From contig JAPFFF010000002.1 of NCBI GenBank assembly GCA_039105265.1, positions 3,286,001-3,350,000 on the forward strand: 64,000 nucleotides of DNA. The letters run 5' to 3'. The notes under the pieces are model-generated. The model saw nothing but the letters and a program-made list of their open reading frames with translations, was not told where the DNA came from and did not search any database. This stretch comes from Tritrichomonas musculus (taxonomy: Eukaryota > Parabasalia > Tritrichomonadida > Tritrichomonadidae). Position 1 is the first letter of the stretch, and the number at the start of each line of letters is the position of its first letter. This document shows positions 1-10,210 of the stretch, in pieces. A program made the translations under genes and the position numbers.

Positions 1-614
1 TTAGATTGATCAAATAATAAATTATAATTTTTCGTTTTAAAAATCACTAATTCTTCATATATATGTATATTTTATTAAATGAATTATACAAATTTGCTAT
101 TTAAATAAAATTTTTTTAAAGAAGAGATTATTATATATTGCATTTTTTTGTTGATGAATTTTTTCTGAATGAATAATCATTTTTTATTAAATAAAAGATG
201 TTAACTTTAAAATCACAAATTTTTATAACAAAGATCATATATTCATGAAAATTTCATATTTTCCGTAACAAAAATGAAAATTTCCGTCACGAAAGTGGAA
301 TTTTCCGTTATAAAAGTGAAACAGGTGTAATAATATTAATATATATTTTCTTAATGCAGAATTAAATGTTATTTATGATAATTTCAGTATTTATTTTTTT
401 ATTTGTCTAATATCTAGTCGCATATTGTTCAGTTCCAATGAACAAACCACCATTTTGAATACATTCGCATGCATACAAAAAGTTAAACTTTTTGATTGAT
501 TGCGTAAATAAATAAAAGCAGATCAAGTTTGATACATAAAAAACATTTAATAATAATAATAATAATTAAAAGCAAAAACAAATAAATAAAATAAAATCAC
601 AAAAAAAGCAGCCA
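1..614. other. AT-rich intergenic region at the left edge
   Basis: No convincing coding frame. It contains a short imperfect tandem repeat (259-322, listed separately), a perfect 8-bp hairpin stem (CAAAAAGT, loop TAA) near 478-496, and an (ATA/TAA)n run near 550-567. It lies 3' of the large membrane-protein gene that reads toward it. Confidence 0.6.
259..322. repeat. Imperfect tandem repeat, three ~21-bp units
   Basis: Three successive units begin with TTTCCGT and end with a variant of AAAGTGAAA. They are diverged at several positions but keep spacing. No function is evident. Confidence 0.5.
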
Positions 615-3600
615 TTAAAGTAGTTCTTCCAAATTTGCAATTTCAGATCTTTTTTGGCAGAGAACAATAGTAACGATCAAGACAACAACGACAAATGCGA
701 CAATTGCCACCTCGAAAATGTATGTTTCGTCAACTTCATCAGCTTCATTGTAGTTAAACACTTGCTTCTTCGCCAAAGCAGCCACGTAATTCTTAGATTT
801 CGCGAAATTAAAAGATCGATCGTAATCAGTTGAGAACTTACAAAACTCCACTGCCAACTTCAGAGTTTTATCAGCAATAACATCGCCGTCTATGTGGTAG
901 CTTCCAGCGTTCAAATCGCCGACAAACACAGAATTTCTTAAAACGCACAAAGTGCCTTTATTTCCAGCCAAGTAAAAGACTGAACTTTTTGAGTGCCTAT
1001 CAATATCGAATCTGCAATACTTAACAACGTTTGTTGGTCTATTTTTTCTTTCAGAATCAAGTAAATCAGCAGACGACAACGTTAGTGATGATGATGGTGA
1101 AGAGTCGGTGAAGTGATTGAAAATTTTGAGTTGATTTTCGCCGATGTTTCTCAAAAAGTCGCACTCGACAATTAATGACCTTCTGGCAGCAAGAAAAACT
1201 GCACTCCCGCCGTTGATATGGCTTGAATGGCCTGATGAACTGTCAGCTTGGTTGTTAGTGAAGTGACATTTGAGAACCTCAACGGGCTGCTCCTCAGAAA
1301 GGCTGTACAAGTAGACTGCGCCGCCGTAGCTGGCTCTGCAATTTGAGAGGAAAACGTTTTCGAATCTGACGACGTTGTTTATCTTCGCGTTGTCGTTGTT
1401 CACGTAGATCGCACCGCCGCCGCCGGACTTGGACTGGCAACTTTTGAAGCTGATGTTGCCCGCCATGATTCCTGCGTTGTGAAGCCTGATGGCGCCTCCA
1501 TCGTCGCCGTTTTGTACGTTAGAAAAGTCTGTCTTGTTTATCGTCACCAAAATTTGGTTTTCGACGCTTCCCTCGAAGCTGCAAGACGAACCAGTCTTGC
1601 ACACGTCCTCGATAGGTAAAATGGATGGCAATGGAGCGTCAGATTGAGAAGGTGAAGGCGAATTTGATGGTGAATTAGATGGCAAGTTTGATGGTGAATT
1701 AGATGGCGAATTTGATGGTGAATTTGTGGGTACTGGTGTAGCTGGAATTTGGGCTCTTATGATGTGGAGACCGTTTATAACCGGACTATTTGAATTGCCA
1801 ACGATAGACTGACTCGTGACGGTTACGAATTCAATGGCCAGACTGTCACACTCAACGAAGCTGGGGAAAACAAACTGAATTCGTGACCATGGCGAAACAG
1901 GTGATCCGAAAAAAGCGGCAATCAAAGTTTGATCGTTGCCCGAAAGAGACGCATAAACAAAGACGCCTGTCGGGCACCCGTGAAAGACAGAGCCATCATA
2001 ATGTGCGTCGTAAAGAAATGCCTCAAGAATGACTGTTTTAGAGAACTTAATTGAAACGAAGTTGCTAAACGAGCGGTTGTTTGGCTCGCTCGAAATGTAG
2101 CACGTATTGACATCACCGTCGAAAGCGAGTGAAAGATCGTGGTCAGGAATCCCAGCAGGTCCGTTGTAGGTGAAATCTGAAGGGTCAATTATGATTGACT
2201 GCAGAAACGTGTCATTTTCATAACCGCCAGACGCCTCACCAAATTCGACGGTTTCCGATAGAAGAGGCTGAATTAAGTACATATTTCCGATCTGTGGACT
2301 TTTTATGTATTGTACGTTTTCAGTTACATCGGCGTATTCAAACTTGATTTTGTCACACTCAACGGGAACTGGTATTTCGAACAGCAGCCTTGTCCACGGA
2401 TAAACAGCCTCACCTTCATAAGAAGCAACAAATTTGTACTCATCTGAGCCAATTGAGCTTGAAATTACGATTTTTTTTGGACTTCCCTTAAAGTGTCCAT
2501 CTTCGTAATGAACATCGATCAAAATGGCGCTCACAATTATTTTCTCTGCGAAATTTATAGTGACTTCATTGTTGAAGGTGTCATCGTTTGCTTTTTTTGA
2601 TATGTAGCAAGTCTGGAAATAGCCATCAAATGCATACGAAAGAGGATAGCCGGCAGAGCTTTCAGTGGCGTTATAAGTGAAATGAGAAGGATTAATTTGA
2701 TGTGTTCCAAGATATCCTTCGTTTGTGTAGTTGCCTGTTGTTGTCTGGAATGGAAGTGGATTGTTATGCTGCATGAATAAAAGACCGCCAATAACCGGTT
2801 TTTTTGAATTTCCTTCAATTGTCTGCACTGAAACTTCAACGAATTCAAGCTTCAATTTGTCGCATGTGATTGTTTGTCCAAAAACAAACTGAATCCTTTT
2901 CCACCAATAAACAGAAGATCCATAAAATGAAGCCTTCAACTGATACAAATCTGTTCCAGAGGACGCATAAACGTTCAATATTTTTGGAAACCCGTGAAAA
3001 ATATGAATATCTTCGTTTGACTCATATGAAAGATCGTACAAAAATGCGTCTATTTGAACTTCTTCATCGAACTGAATCTCAACTATGTTATTACTTGATT
3101 CACTCGGTATGTAGAACGTAGTTGGATCATTGTCAATTGCATTGGTGGAAGGGAAATTGGCCATTCCTGGATCGGTTATGGTCAAATGGACTGAATTTAC
3201 AGAAAGATTTATAAGAAGTTCTTTGCTGTTGTAAAACTGTTTTGATGCCGAAATGCATAAAGGATCGAAACCGTAGTGCTGCACGAGAAACAAGTTTTTA
3301 ATGACAAGATTTATTGTAGGATTTTCAAAGTCTATATGTTGTTGTCTAGTAATGTTAGAAAATTCGATTTTCAGTCTGTCACAAGCAACAGCTTCAGGCA
3401 AGAGAAACTGAAATCTTGACCACGGCATCTTTGGTTCTCCAGTAAACTTTGTGTTCAACGTGAATGGCCCATCACCAATAGCGGTATAAATAGCAGCAGC
3501 TTGTGGTATCCCTTGGTATTCATAATAAACTGTCTCATCCAGGTAATTTGCGTCAAATAAAAAGGCTTCAAAATTCACTTCTCTTGAAAAGTTGAAAATA

Positions 3601-4928
3601 AATGTCGTGGTGGAGGAAGCGTCGTTGTTTTGGCTTGAAACATAGAAGGTGTTCATGTGACCATCAAATGCATTGGTGAGTGGATATCTAGAAAACCCTT
3701 CTGGAGCTTCTATTTCAAAGTCTTCTGGCGATATCAGATGTGAGTTCAAATAGCATTCATCACTAAATTTGCCAGTGACGCCTGTGTAGATGGCCGTTTT
3801 GGCTTCTTTTTGGTTTATTGAATTGATCTTTCTGTGGTCAATTTTTGATCCACTGTCACTTATATAGTTTAGTAGAAATTCACTAACTTTGTTCGATTTT
3901 AAAAAATCATTTTGTTTTTCGGATATCGAAATGCACGTTGTCGAACGCCAATGGTTGCATGCATAACGGGCACCTTCTGGATGTGGCAAAGAGTTGTTAA
4001 TTGATATGATTTTGCCGTTAGTGTAGGGTTTGTCTTGATATAATATCACCGATGGAATTGGTGGCTCTGGAACTGGAACTTTCAGGAATTTTTCAACTTC
4101 CGTCTTGAATATAATTTCCGATTCGTCATCTATTTTTTGGAGTTCTTTTAAAAAGTCGATTGAGCGTGAAGTATTATAATTTGTATCAATCGTATAGTTT
4201 TCAAAAATGATATAATTAGGTAGCATCATGTGGAGACCTGGCATTCGCATAATTGTTTTCTTGAATTCGTCATTTGATATAAATGGATGCAAGTCTTGAG
4301 AGATTAATTTCGATAATGATGGTATTCCGGCAAAAGCCGGTGTAATAAAAATAACGCTATCAATATATCGTTTTACCCATTCTGATTGGGAGTAATTGGA
4401 CAAAAAAATTGAGATAAAGCTCGTTCCTTGATCATAAGAAATTATTATTGACTTTTCTCCTGTTTGTGAAAAAACTTTTTCTATCTTTTCTTTTAGTATG
4501 TCATAAACGCGATAACTTGAAACAGGATGTAAGAAATAGTTGTATCCAACGCTAAAAAAGTTAATATTATTTTGATATCCTAATCGATTGATATTTGTAA
4601 TAATGTCGCCAAACGTATTATAGCAAAGAGATGGATCGTTAATTAAAGTGCTATCTGTGAATATTCCGGGTAATTGACCAACTTTTCCATTTGAAGTATT
4701 AAATTGAACACGCAATAATTTGGCAACGCAGTCGGGATAATACGATAAAAAATTTATATTAAAGCTTTTTTCATTTTTGATTATTATTCTGCTCACGTTT
4801 GATGGGCATTCAGAATATAATGAAGAATCATGAATTTGGGAATAAATGGGGGAATCGCCGAATCCTGAAACGAGATAAATAGGTTTAATGGATAAAACTG
4901 AAAACAGTAATAAAAAAAGCAATTTCAT
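615..4928 (-). CDS. Large type I membrane protein: LCAT-like head, four discoidin-like modules, Pmp-like GGA(I/V) region
   Basis: 1437 residues. Residues 1-20 look like a signal peptide. Residues ~40-360 resemble the lecithin:cholesterol acyltransferase (LCAT/PDAT) fold, but the position of the nucleophile in the usual HSMG motif reads YDQG (Asp166 for Ser). The later GDG acid motif reads TNG, so acyltransferase activity looks lost. Four F5/8C/galactose-binding-like modules follow (~385-1080), each with an AFDG or AIDN motif, a (C/F)Y(I/V)S motif and a C-D-x-(L/I)-x-(I/F/L)-E-(F/Y) close. Then come an (S/N)P-rich spacer (SNSPSNSPS), a right-handed beta-helix-like stretch with GGAI/GGAV motifs as in Pmp proteins, one membrane helix (~1403-1425) and a short cytoplasmic tail. 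Likely a cell-surface binding protein. The fold calls are by eye; that it is a large secreted membrane protein is near certain. Confidence 0.8.
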   Translation of the reverse strand: MKLLFLLLFSVLSIKPIYLVSGFGDSPIYSQIHDSSLYSECPSNVSRIIIKNEKSFNINFLSYYPDCVAKLLRVQFNTSNGKVGQLPGIFTDSTLINDPSLCYNTFGDIITNINRLGYQNNINFFSVGYNYFLHPVSSYRVYDILKEKIEKVFSQTGEKSIIISYDQGTSFISIFLSNYSQSEWVKRYIDSVIFITPAFAGIPSLSKLISQDLHPFISNDEFKKTIMRMPGLHMMLPNYIIFENYTIDTNYNTSRSIDFLKELQKIDDESEIIFKTEVEKFLKVPVPEPPIPSVILYQDKPYTNGKIISINNSLPHPEGARYACNHWRSTTCISISEKQNDFLKSNKVSEFLLNYISDSGSKIDHRKINSINQKEAKTAIYTGVTGKFSDECYLNSHLISPEDFEIEAPEGFSRYPLTNAFDGHMNTFYVSSQNNDASSTTTFIFNFSREVNFEAFLFDANYLDETVYYEYQGIPQAAAIYTAIGDGPFTLNTKFTGEPKMPWSRFQFLLPEAVACDRLKIEFSNITRQQHIDFENPTINLVIKNLFLVQHYGFDPLCISASKQFYNSKELLINLSVNSVHLTITDPGMANFPSTNAIDNDPTTFYIPSESSNNIVEIQFDEEVQIDAFLYDLSYESNEDIHIFHGFPKILNVYASSGTDLYQLKASFYGSSVYWWKRIQFVFGQTITCDKLKLEFVEVSVQTIEGNSKKPVIGGLLFMQHNNPLPFQTTTGNYTNEGYLGTHQINPSHFTYNATESSAGYPLSYAFDGYFQTCYISKKANDDTFNNEVTINFAEKIIVSAILIDVHYEDGHFKGSPKKIVISSSIGSDEYKFVASYEGEAVYPWTRLLFEIPVPVECDKIKFEYADVTENVQYIKSPQIGNMYLIQPLLSETVEFGEASGGYENDTFLQSIIIDPSDFTYNGPAGIPDHDLSLAFDGDVNTCYISSEPNNRSFSNFVSIKFSKTVILEAFLYDAHYDGSVFHGCPTGVFVYASLSGNDQTLIAAFFGSPVSPWSRIQFVFPSFVECDSLAIEFVTVTSQSIVGNSNSPVINGLHIIRAQIPATPVPTNSPSNSPSNSPSNLPSNSPSNSPSPSQSDAPLPSILPIEDVCKTGSSCSFEGSVENQILVTINKTDFSNVQNGDDGGAIRLHNAGIMAGNISFKSCQSKSGGGGAIYVNNDNAKINNVVRFENVFLSNCRASYGGAVYLYSLSEEQPVEVLKCHFTNNQADSSSGHSSHINGGSAVFLAARRSLIVECDFLRNIGENQLKIFNHFTDSSPSSSLTLSSADLLDSERKNRPTNVVKYCRFDIDRHSKSSVFYLAGNKGTLCVLRNSVFVGDLNAGSYHIDGDVIADKTLKLAVEFCKFSTDYDRSFNFAKSKNYVAALAKKQVFNYNEADEVDETYIFEVAIVAFVVVVLIVTIVLCQKRSEIANLEELL

Positions 4929-5296
4929 TGAAAAACGAAAGATACAATATTTGTGATAATTTAATAAAAATTTCTATAGTTTATTTTTAAAAATAAAATT
5001 TTGGAGGAACTACTTTTGAATGTATTCTGAAGTTTACATATATAAATATCAGAATAATTGAAATAAATAATTAAAATAAATAATAGAAAAAAAAAAAAAA
5101 ATTAAAATTTTTTGAATTAAATCATAGAATTCCAAAAAACTTTTTAATTATTTTTATTAACCGAAAAAATGCAATTATCTTTGTAAATAATGTTTTTCAA
5201 TAGTTTGATTTTGTGATGAGTTCTAGTGGTTCATATTAATCATGCAAAATCATAAAAGAAATTAAAAAAATATAAAAGCAAGAAAACAAATTTTAT
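4929..5296. other. Intergenic, AT-rich
   Basis: Upstream of the large membrane-protein gene. Long A and T runs; no gene seen. Its right part may hold more decayed N-terminal sequence of the F5/8C pseudogene that follows, but nothing there is recognisable. Confidence 0.4.
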
Positions 5297-5770
5297 ATAA
5301 TGATAACCAGCATTTTTCAGGGATAATAAATTATCTTCAAAATAATTCTTCAGGGGTATTAGCAGTGAAATAAATATTACAGCATTTCCTCTCATAGGTA
5401 AGCACAATCCTATAAATTTCATTTTATTTGAATATCATAAAAAAAAAAATTCCTTCAGACGATAAGCCATACAGTTGGTTCTGTTTTGATTTCAAAATTT
5501 ACAGAGTAATTTTAATGAATTACACAATTGGAACAGCACAAATGCCAACTACATTTGATTACCATCCAAAAAGTTAAGTGATTGAAGGATCAACTGATAA
5601 TGAAAAGTGGAGGAAAATTAATAAAGTCAACGATTGTTCAGAGCTGAATGATGAACAATCCAAGTACAAAAGAATTTCAAAATATTAAATTATTACAAAG
5701 TTGAAAGAGATGGTCGAATCAATATTATCTTGCTGTTGACTCTTTTAAATTATTTGGTATATTAATTTAG
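5297..5770 (+). pseudogene. Decayed F5/8 type C (discoidin) domain gene
   Basis: Reading the plus strand by eye recovers successive blocks of the trichomonad F5/8C domain in two frames: FSGIINYLQNNSSGV, then INITAFPLIG, then DKPYSWFCFDFK, NYTIG, HPKS, a stop where the family has Trp (KS-stop-VIEGSTDN), EKWRKIN, NDCSELN, and finally a shifted frame SNQYYLAVDSFKLFGILI followed by TAG at 5768-5770. The order and spacing match the C-terminal domain of the intact genes at 21,974-23,395 and 28,077-29,504. At least one in-frame stop, a further stop after RISKY and two frame changes show it is dead. The N-terminal BTB-like half was not found. Confidence 0.75.
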
Positions 5771-5870
5771 TCTTCTTTGAAAATAATAAATTTTTAAAAA
5801 TAATGCATATCTTTGTTTAAAAAATAGTTTCAATATTTTGTAATATAAAATTTACTTTATTATCAAAAAC

Positions 5871-8093
5871 TTATTTTATTACTAATGGTTGACTAACAAT
5901 CTCTAATTTGTTCCCATAAATGTCAACTAATAAAGCATGCAAATAATAAGTTCCTTTTGTTTTTAAGAATAAAACTTTTTGTGATAAACTTTTAATTCGA
6001 TCTCCATTTTCATATGAGTTTATTCCTAAAGAAGTTGAACTATTTTCATCCAATATGTATCTGCTTTTGTAATAATCTAATACAACTCCATTTTCATTTG
6101 TTATAATTGTCCCTTTAATAATATTATATTCATACACATCAACTGATATTTCTCCACTCAATTTTTTGGCTTCAATTTGCTTAGATAATTCAAATTGATG
6201 CTCTTCAAGTTCTTTCATTTTCTCTTCTTGCTCTTTAATTTTCTTTTCTTGTTCCTCGAATCTTTTTTGATTATCTTCTTTTTCTTTTTCGTATTTATTT
6301 TTATATGATTCTTCAAGTTCTTTGATTTTTAGTGCTTGCTTTTCAATGATTTTTAAAAGAAATTCTTGATTATTTTTGGCCTTTTTTTTATCTGATTGAT
6401 TTTTTTGCGCATCTGTTTCAAAATCTTTTGTTTTTTCAGAATGATTATCTTTTTTCTCTTGATTTATGTTGTCTGATTCTTTCAATTCATTCAGTTTTTG
6501 TATAGCTTCTACATTCCCTTTGTTGGCTGCCAATTGGTAATATTTAATTGCATTGTTTTTATTAATGGGAATTCCAATTCCATGTAAATTTCCATTTGCG
6601 TATTCCATCATTGATTCTTCATGATCAAGGTCAGCAGCAACTTTAAAATAATCCATTGCTAAAGATTCATCTTTTACTATGTTTTCACCTTTTTGTAATA
6701 ACTTGCCATATGAGAAATAAGCAAAAGGATAGTTTTGGCTAATTGCCTTCTTGAGGTAAAACAATCCTTCTTCTTTTCTTTCAGGTGTTGGATTATTATA
6801 AATAAGTGCGACACCATAAATGGCTTGTGCGTGATCATATCCAATGTCTGCTGCTTTTTTCAAGTATTTTTCTGATTCATTGAAATCCTTTTTTACGCCA
6901 AATCCATTATATAAAATGATTCCATAATTTGATATTCCATGAACGTTTCCTTGTTCTGCAGATTTTTTTATATATAAAGCACCTTCTTCCATTTTTTTCT
7001 TATCTCCATCTGACATACCTTGTAATAAAACGCCGTAATGACTTTGAGCTTCAGAGTTATTTAATAGAGCTGCTTTTTTATAATTAATTAGCGTTTTTAC
7101 TTTATTTTCATCTTCTAAAATTCCATTATCATACAATTTTCCAAGTTTATATAATGCATCTGAATTATCCAATTTAGCAAGATTTTCAATGTATCTTGTT
7201 TTAATGAAATTGTAATACAAATCATTGACATTCATATCAATACTTTCAATTTGACAACTTTGTTTTTGGAACATTTCAACAATTGTATAAAAAGTGACTG
7301 CACTATTCAATGACAAACATTTTGGAACAATTTCTTTGAAAATTTTAGGAAACAATTCATATTTGTCTGATTTTTTAGACTTCAAAAAATCTTTTAAAAA
7401 ACTTTCTTGTTTTTGTTGTCGTGTAAAAATTAGAAATAAATGACAAATTAAAACTCCAAATGAATAAACATCGTTTTTCATTGTTGGTGAAAAGATTGAC
7501 ATATTAGGTTCTCTATATTCTTTATTGTCCAATTTTTCAGAATCAATGTACAATTTTTTCATTGGATAGAGGCCAAAATCGCACAAATAACATTGCTTAG
7601 CTTCATCAATAATTATGTTTGATGGACACAAATTTCCATGTCGAATTAGATGCTTGTGAAGATTTAACATTCCCTCAGCTACAGCAAATAAACAATTTAA
7701 AATATCATTGATTTTCCATTTTGTTAAAAAATCTGGACTTTGGAGTACTTTTTCAAGTGTGTTTGATGAAATATATCTCATTGAAAAAGTCGGATTAAAA
7801 GTTGCTGTTAGAGATGAAAAAGAATATTGTTTATAGAATTCAAGATATTGTGTTTTTGTACATTGTATCTGAGAAAACGTTTGGGAGATTATTTTTTGAT
7901 ATTTGGATAAACTGCAGTTAAATTTAAATGTTTTCAATATATACAATTTCGATGGTATGCTCTTTTTCTTAGCAAGGGTTAAAGTAGTGAATTTTGTCTG
8001 TGATATCGTTTGAAAATCTGTAAAATCGTCAAAATCTATGATTGCTTTAAGGAAACTCATATAATAAACCAATGATTGATTGATTTTTTTCAT
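5871..8093 (-). CDS. Sel1-repeat pseudokinase with coiled coil and C-terminal beta domain
   Basis: 740 residues. Residues ~60-280 follow a protein-kinase C-lobe, but the catalytic loop HRDLKPxN reads HGNLCPSN (Asp154 to Asn, the following Lys to Cys), and no glycine loop or VAIK lysine can be found. DFG (172-174) and the VYSFGV helix remain. It is therefore probably a catalytically dead scaffold. About seven Sel1 repeats (~315-540, pattern A..YG..L..G.....E A..Y.K.AA..G) form a solenoid. A Glu/Lys coiled coil (~550-640) and a ~95-residue C-terminal domain that I do not recognise follow. The gene has the same layout as the apparently active Sel1 kinase at 10,211-12,808. Cytosolic; partner unknown. 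Confidence 0.85.
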   Translation of the reverse strand: MKKINQSLVYYMSFLKAIIDFDDFTDFQTISQTKFTTLTLAKKKSIPSKLYILKTFKFNCSLSKYQKIISQTFSQIQCTKTQYLEFYKQYSFSSLTATFNPTFSMRYISSNTLEKVLQSPDFLTKWKINDILNCLFAVAEGMLNLHKHLIRHGNLCPSNIIIDEAKQCYLCDFGLYPMKKLYIDSEKLDNKEYREPNMSIFSPTMKNDVYSFGVLICHLFLIFTRQQKQESFLKDFLKSKKSDKYELFPKIFKEIVPKCLSLNSAVTFYTIVEMFQKQSCQIESIDMNVNDLYYNFIKTRYIENLAKLDNSDALYKLGKLYDNGILEDENKVKTLINYKKAALLNNSEAQSHYGVLLQGMSDGDKKKMEEGALYIKKSAEQGNVHGISNYGIILYNGFGVKKDFNESEKYLKKAADIGYDHAQAIYGVALIYNNPTPERKEEGLFYLKKAISQNYPFAYFSYGKLLQKGENIVKDESLAMDYFKVAADLDHEESMMEYANGNLHGIGIPINKNNAIKYYQLAANKGNVEAIQKLNELKESDNINQEKKDNHSEKTKDFETDAQKNQSDKKKAKNNQEFLLKIIEKQALKIKELEESYKNKYEKEKEDNQKRFEEQEKKIKEQEEKMKELEEHQFELSKQIEAKKLSGEISVDVYEYNIIKGTIITNENGVVLDYYKSRYILDENSSTSLGINSYENGDRIKSLSQKVLFLKTKGTYYLHALLVDIYGNKLEIVSQPLVIK

Positions 8094-8758
8094 TATTTCA
8101 AAAAACTTTTGTGTTTTATCTTGTTATATAATTTATCAAATCATAAAACAATTGAATAAATATAAAATAATATATAAATTAAATGTAAATATTGTTTTTT
8201 ATATATACAAATGCAGCATGATAAATGTATAAAACCATAAAATTATTATTGTACGTTAAAATTTTATACCACCTTTTTCACTTTTGCACTTTCCACTTAT
8301 CATCACTCTTAGTTTATGTGAAAAGATTGTAAAACGGCTTTTTCTTTCCACTTAAGAGTAATTATTAAAAATACTTCTATTTGGAAATAATCCATTTCAA
8401 TTAAAATATATTTAATATTATTAAAATTGGTATTGGCAAGAGCTTTGAGAACTGAAACAGAAATTTCGCATATATATTCTGATCCAAAATGGCGAAATGG
8501 TGTAAATTCGAACTAATCAATTTTACTATTCTGAAAAACTATGTAAAAATAATATTAGAATCCATCTCGCTTATAATTGAGATTGTTAAGTCTTGATAAT
8601 TACCAAAATTTGATTGAGTATTGCTAATCACAAAAGTTTCATTTTTAATTCAAAGAAATTTGAGGCATGTTTTTATGTAATTATTCATAAATCATAAAAA
8701 TAGTAAATATTTTGTTTTTATTTATAACGAATTTGCTAGAATATTATTTTATAATATT
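8094..8758. other. Intergenic, AT-rich
   Basis: No gene, RNA or terminal repeat found. A pyrimidine-rich stretch on the plus strand (about 8269-8310 and 8338-8353) is the only departure from AT-rich spacer. Confidence 0.5.
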
Positions 8759-9406
8759 TTATGAAACTAACCTTTTTCCTAATTCATATGCTTCTTTGAG
8801 TTCTTTGGGAAAACTTTCTTTCCTATCTTTGTGTTTTTTATTCACATCGAAACTATTTGCGTCATATTTAGAATAATCATCAAACTGTAGAGTATTATAT
8901 GCTGTCAAAACTTCACAATCGCCGAAAATAAATGCCATTAACATTCTAAAGTGATCAAACATAGGCTGATAAATTTGTTGGCTAGTATTTTGGTCAACGT
9001 TCATAGTAAATAATAAACCAGTTTTAATTTTCTTTCCAAATACGGATTTTCTATCTTTGTTATAAGAGTAATTTGAAGATAAAAGTCTTTCCAGAAAAGG
9101 ATGAACTGCACTGGAAATATTACCCCAGTAAATTGGTGATCCGACCACTAAAGCATCAGCCTCCTTGATTTCATTTAATAATGGTTCCAAATCATCCTTA
9201 ATAGTACATTTCCCTTCATATTCACGATTTTTAAGTTTGCATATAAAGCAGCTATTGCAAGGTTTTACATTTTTAAAATCTGATATTTGATAAAGTTTAA
9301 CTTTGGCACCAGCGCATTTAGCTCCATCAAGGCATTTTCGTACCATTAAATAAGTGTTCCATTCTCTTCTTGGACTTCCATTAATTCCAATAACTTTCTT
9401 AATCAT
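8759..9406 (-). CDS. Iron-sulfur flavoprotein / NADPH-dependent FMN reductase family protein
   Basis: 215 residues of flavodoxin-like fold. It opens MIKKVIGINGSPR, the FMN phosphate-binding GSPR motif of the NADPH-dependent FMN reductase/Isf family. A cysteine cluster C50-x2-C53-x2-C56-x10-C67 fits the compact [4Fe-4S] motif of iron-sulfur flavoproteins. GSPIYWGNIS (FMN-contacting loop) follows at ~95. Such proteins are known in trichomonad hydrogenosomes, where they move electrons and can reduce drugs or oxygen; that role here is inference. An open frame extends 40 codons upstream (to 9526), but the Inr at 9421-9430 lies inside that extension and points to the Met at 9406. An N-terminal hydrogenosomal presequence is therefore not supported. 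Confidence 0.85.
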   Translation of the reverse strand: MIKKVIGINGSPRREWNTYLMVRKCLDGAKCAGAKVKLYQISDFKNVKPCNSCFICKLKNREYEGKCTIKDDLEPLLNEIKEADALVVGSPIYWGNISSAVHPFLERLLSSNYSYNKDRKSVFGKKIKTGLLFTMNVDQNTSQQIYQPMFDHFRMLMAFIFGDCEVLTAYNTLQFDDYSKYDANSFDVNKKHKDRKESFPKELKEAYELGKRLVS

Positions 9407-9420
9407 AAATTTTAAATGCT

Positions 9421-9430
9421 TGAAAAGTGA
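9421..9430 (-). promoter_or_regulatory. Initiator (Inr), TCACTTTTCA
   Basis: Read on the minus strand this is TCACTTTTCA, close to the Trichomonas Inr consensus TCA(+1)YTWYTCATTA. The +1 A would be at 9428, giving a 5' leader of about 21 nt before the ATG at 9406. It decides the start of the flavoprotein gene. Confidence 0.65.
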
Positions 9431-10210
9431 TATAACTTTATTTTCTTTCAATTTTTTGTTTTTTTTCAATGAGATTAAAATCTTTTTTTGATAGATATCA
9501 TTGAAATAAAATCTGTATTTTATCAAAATACTTTTTAGATTATTTGGGGAAAATTATAAGATTTTCACTTAAATTTGCAAAAAAAAAGAAAAACTACAAA
9601 AAAATAATTTTAGACGATTCCACTTTTTCTTTAAAAATCTTTATCGTTTAATAAATCATTATATCACCAAAATTATTCAAAAATAAGATAATTGTTCGAT
9701 TAATCTGATCTGAAAATTGAAGCATTTGTTAGAATTTTCGATTTTGAAGAGTTTTGAGAATATAAAAATAATTATAATATTCAATATCTTAAATAATTCA
9801 TATGTAAAATGAATATTTTAATGAATTATTTTCTAGAATTTAGGCTTAAAATGATCAACATCCCTTTTTTAGCATCTGATCTTTTTGAAAGGAATTATGA
9901 AAAATTTTTGATTGATACTGGTTATTTGAAGTTATAAAATGCTCTAATTCAGGTCATTCACAACCTAAAATGACCACAAATTTAAAGATAATTCTAGAAT
10001 TGAATGATATTTTAATGAAATAATCTTTCATTTGTTATTAAAAATATTTATATTTATATATATAAAGTTATTTATGAAATATATTATTATAAATAATAAA
10101 GTATCATGCCAATAATAGGATGAAATCAATATATTTAGTAAATGTTATATAAAAAACTTTTTATATGGTTTATATTAAGAATAACCATTTTTAGTCAAAT
10201 TAAATAAAAG
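9431..10210. other. Intergenic between divergent genes
   Basis: AT-rich spacer. A 44-codon open frame at 9809-9943 (plus strand) has non-random composition (FLASDLFERNYEKFLIDTG) and could be a scrap of an old gene, but I cannot place it in a family. No RNA gene or repeat seen. Confidence 0.4.

Noticed and set aside
5240-5422. 60-codon minus-strand frame
   Set aside because: It is the complement of the decayed F5/8C gene on the plus strand.
9809-9943. 44-codon frame containing LIDTG as a possible aspartic-protease relic
   Set aside because: Too short, no second motif and no flanking element; chance cannot be excluded.
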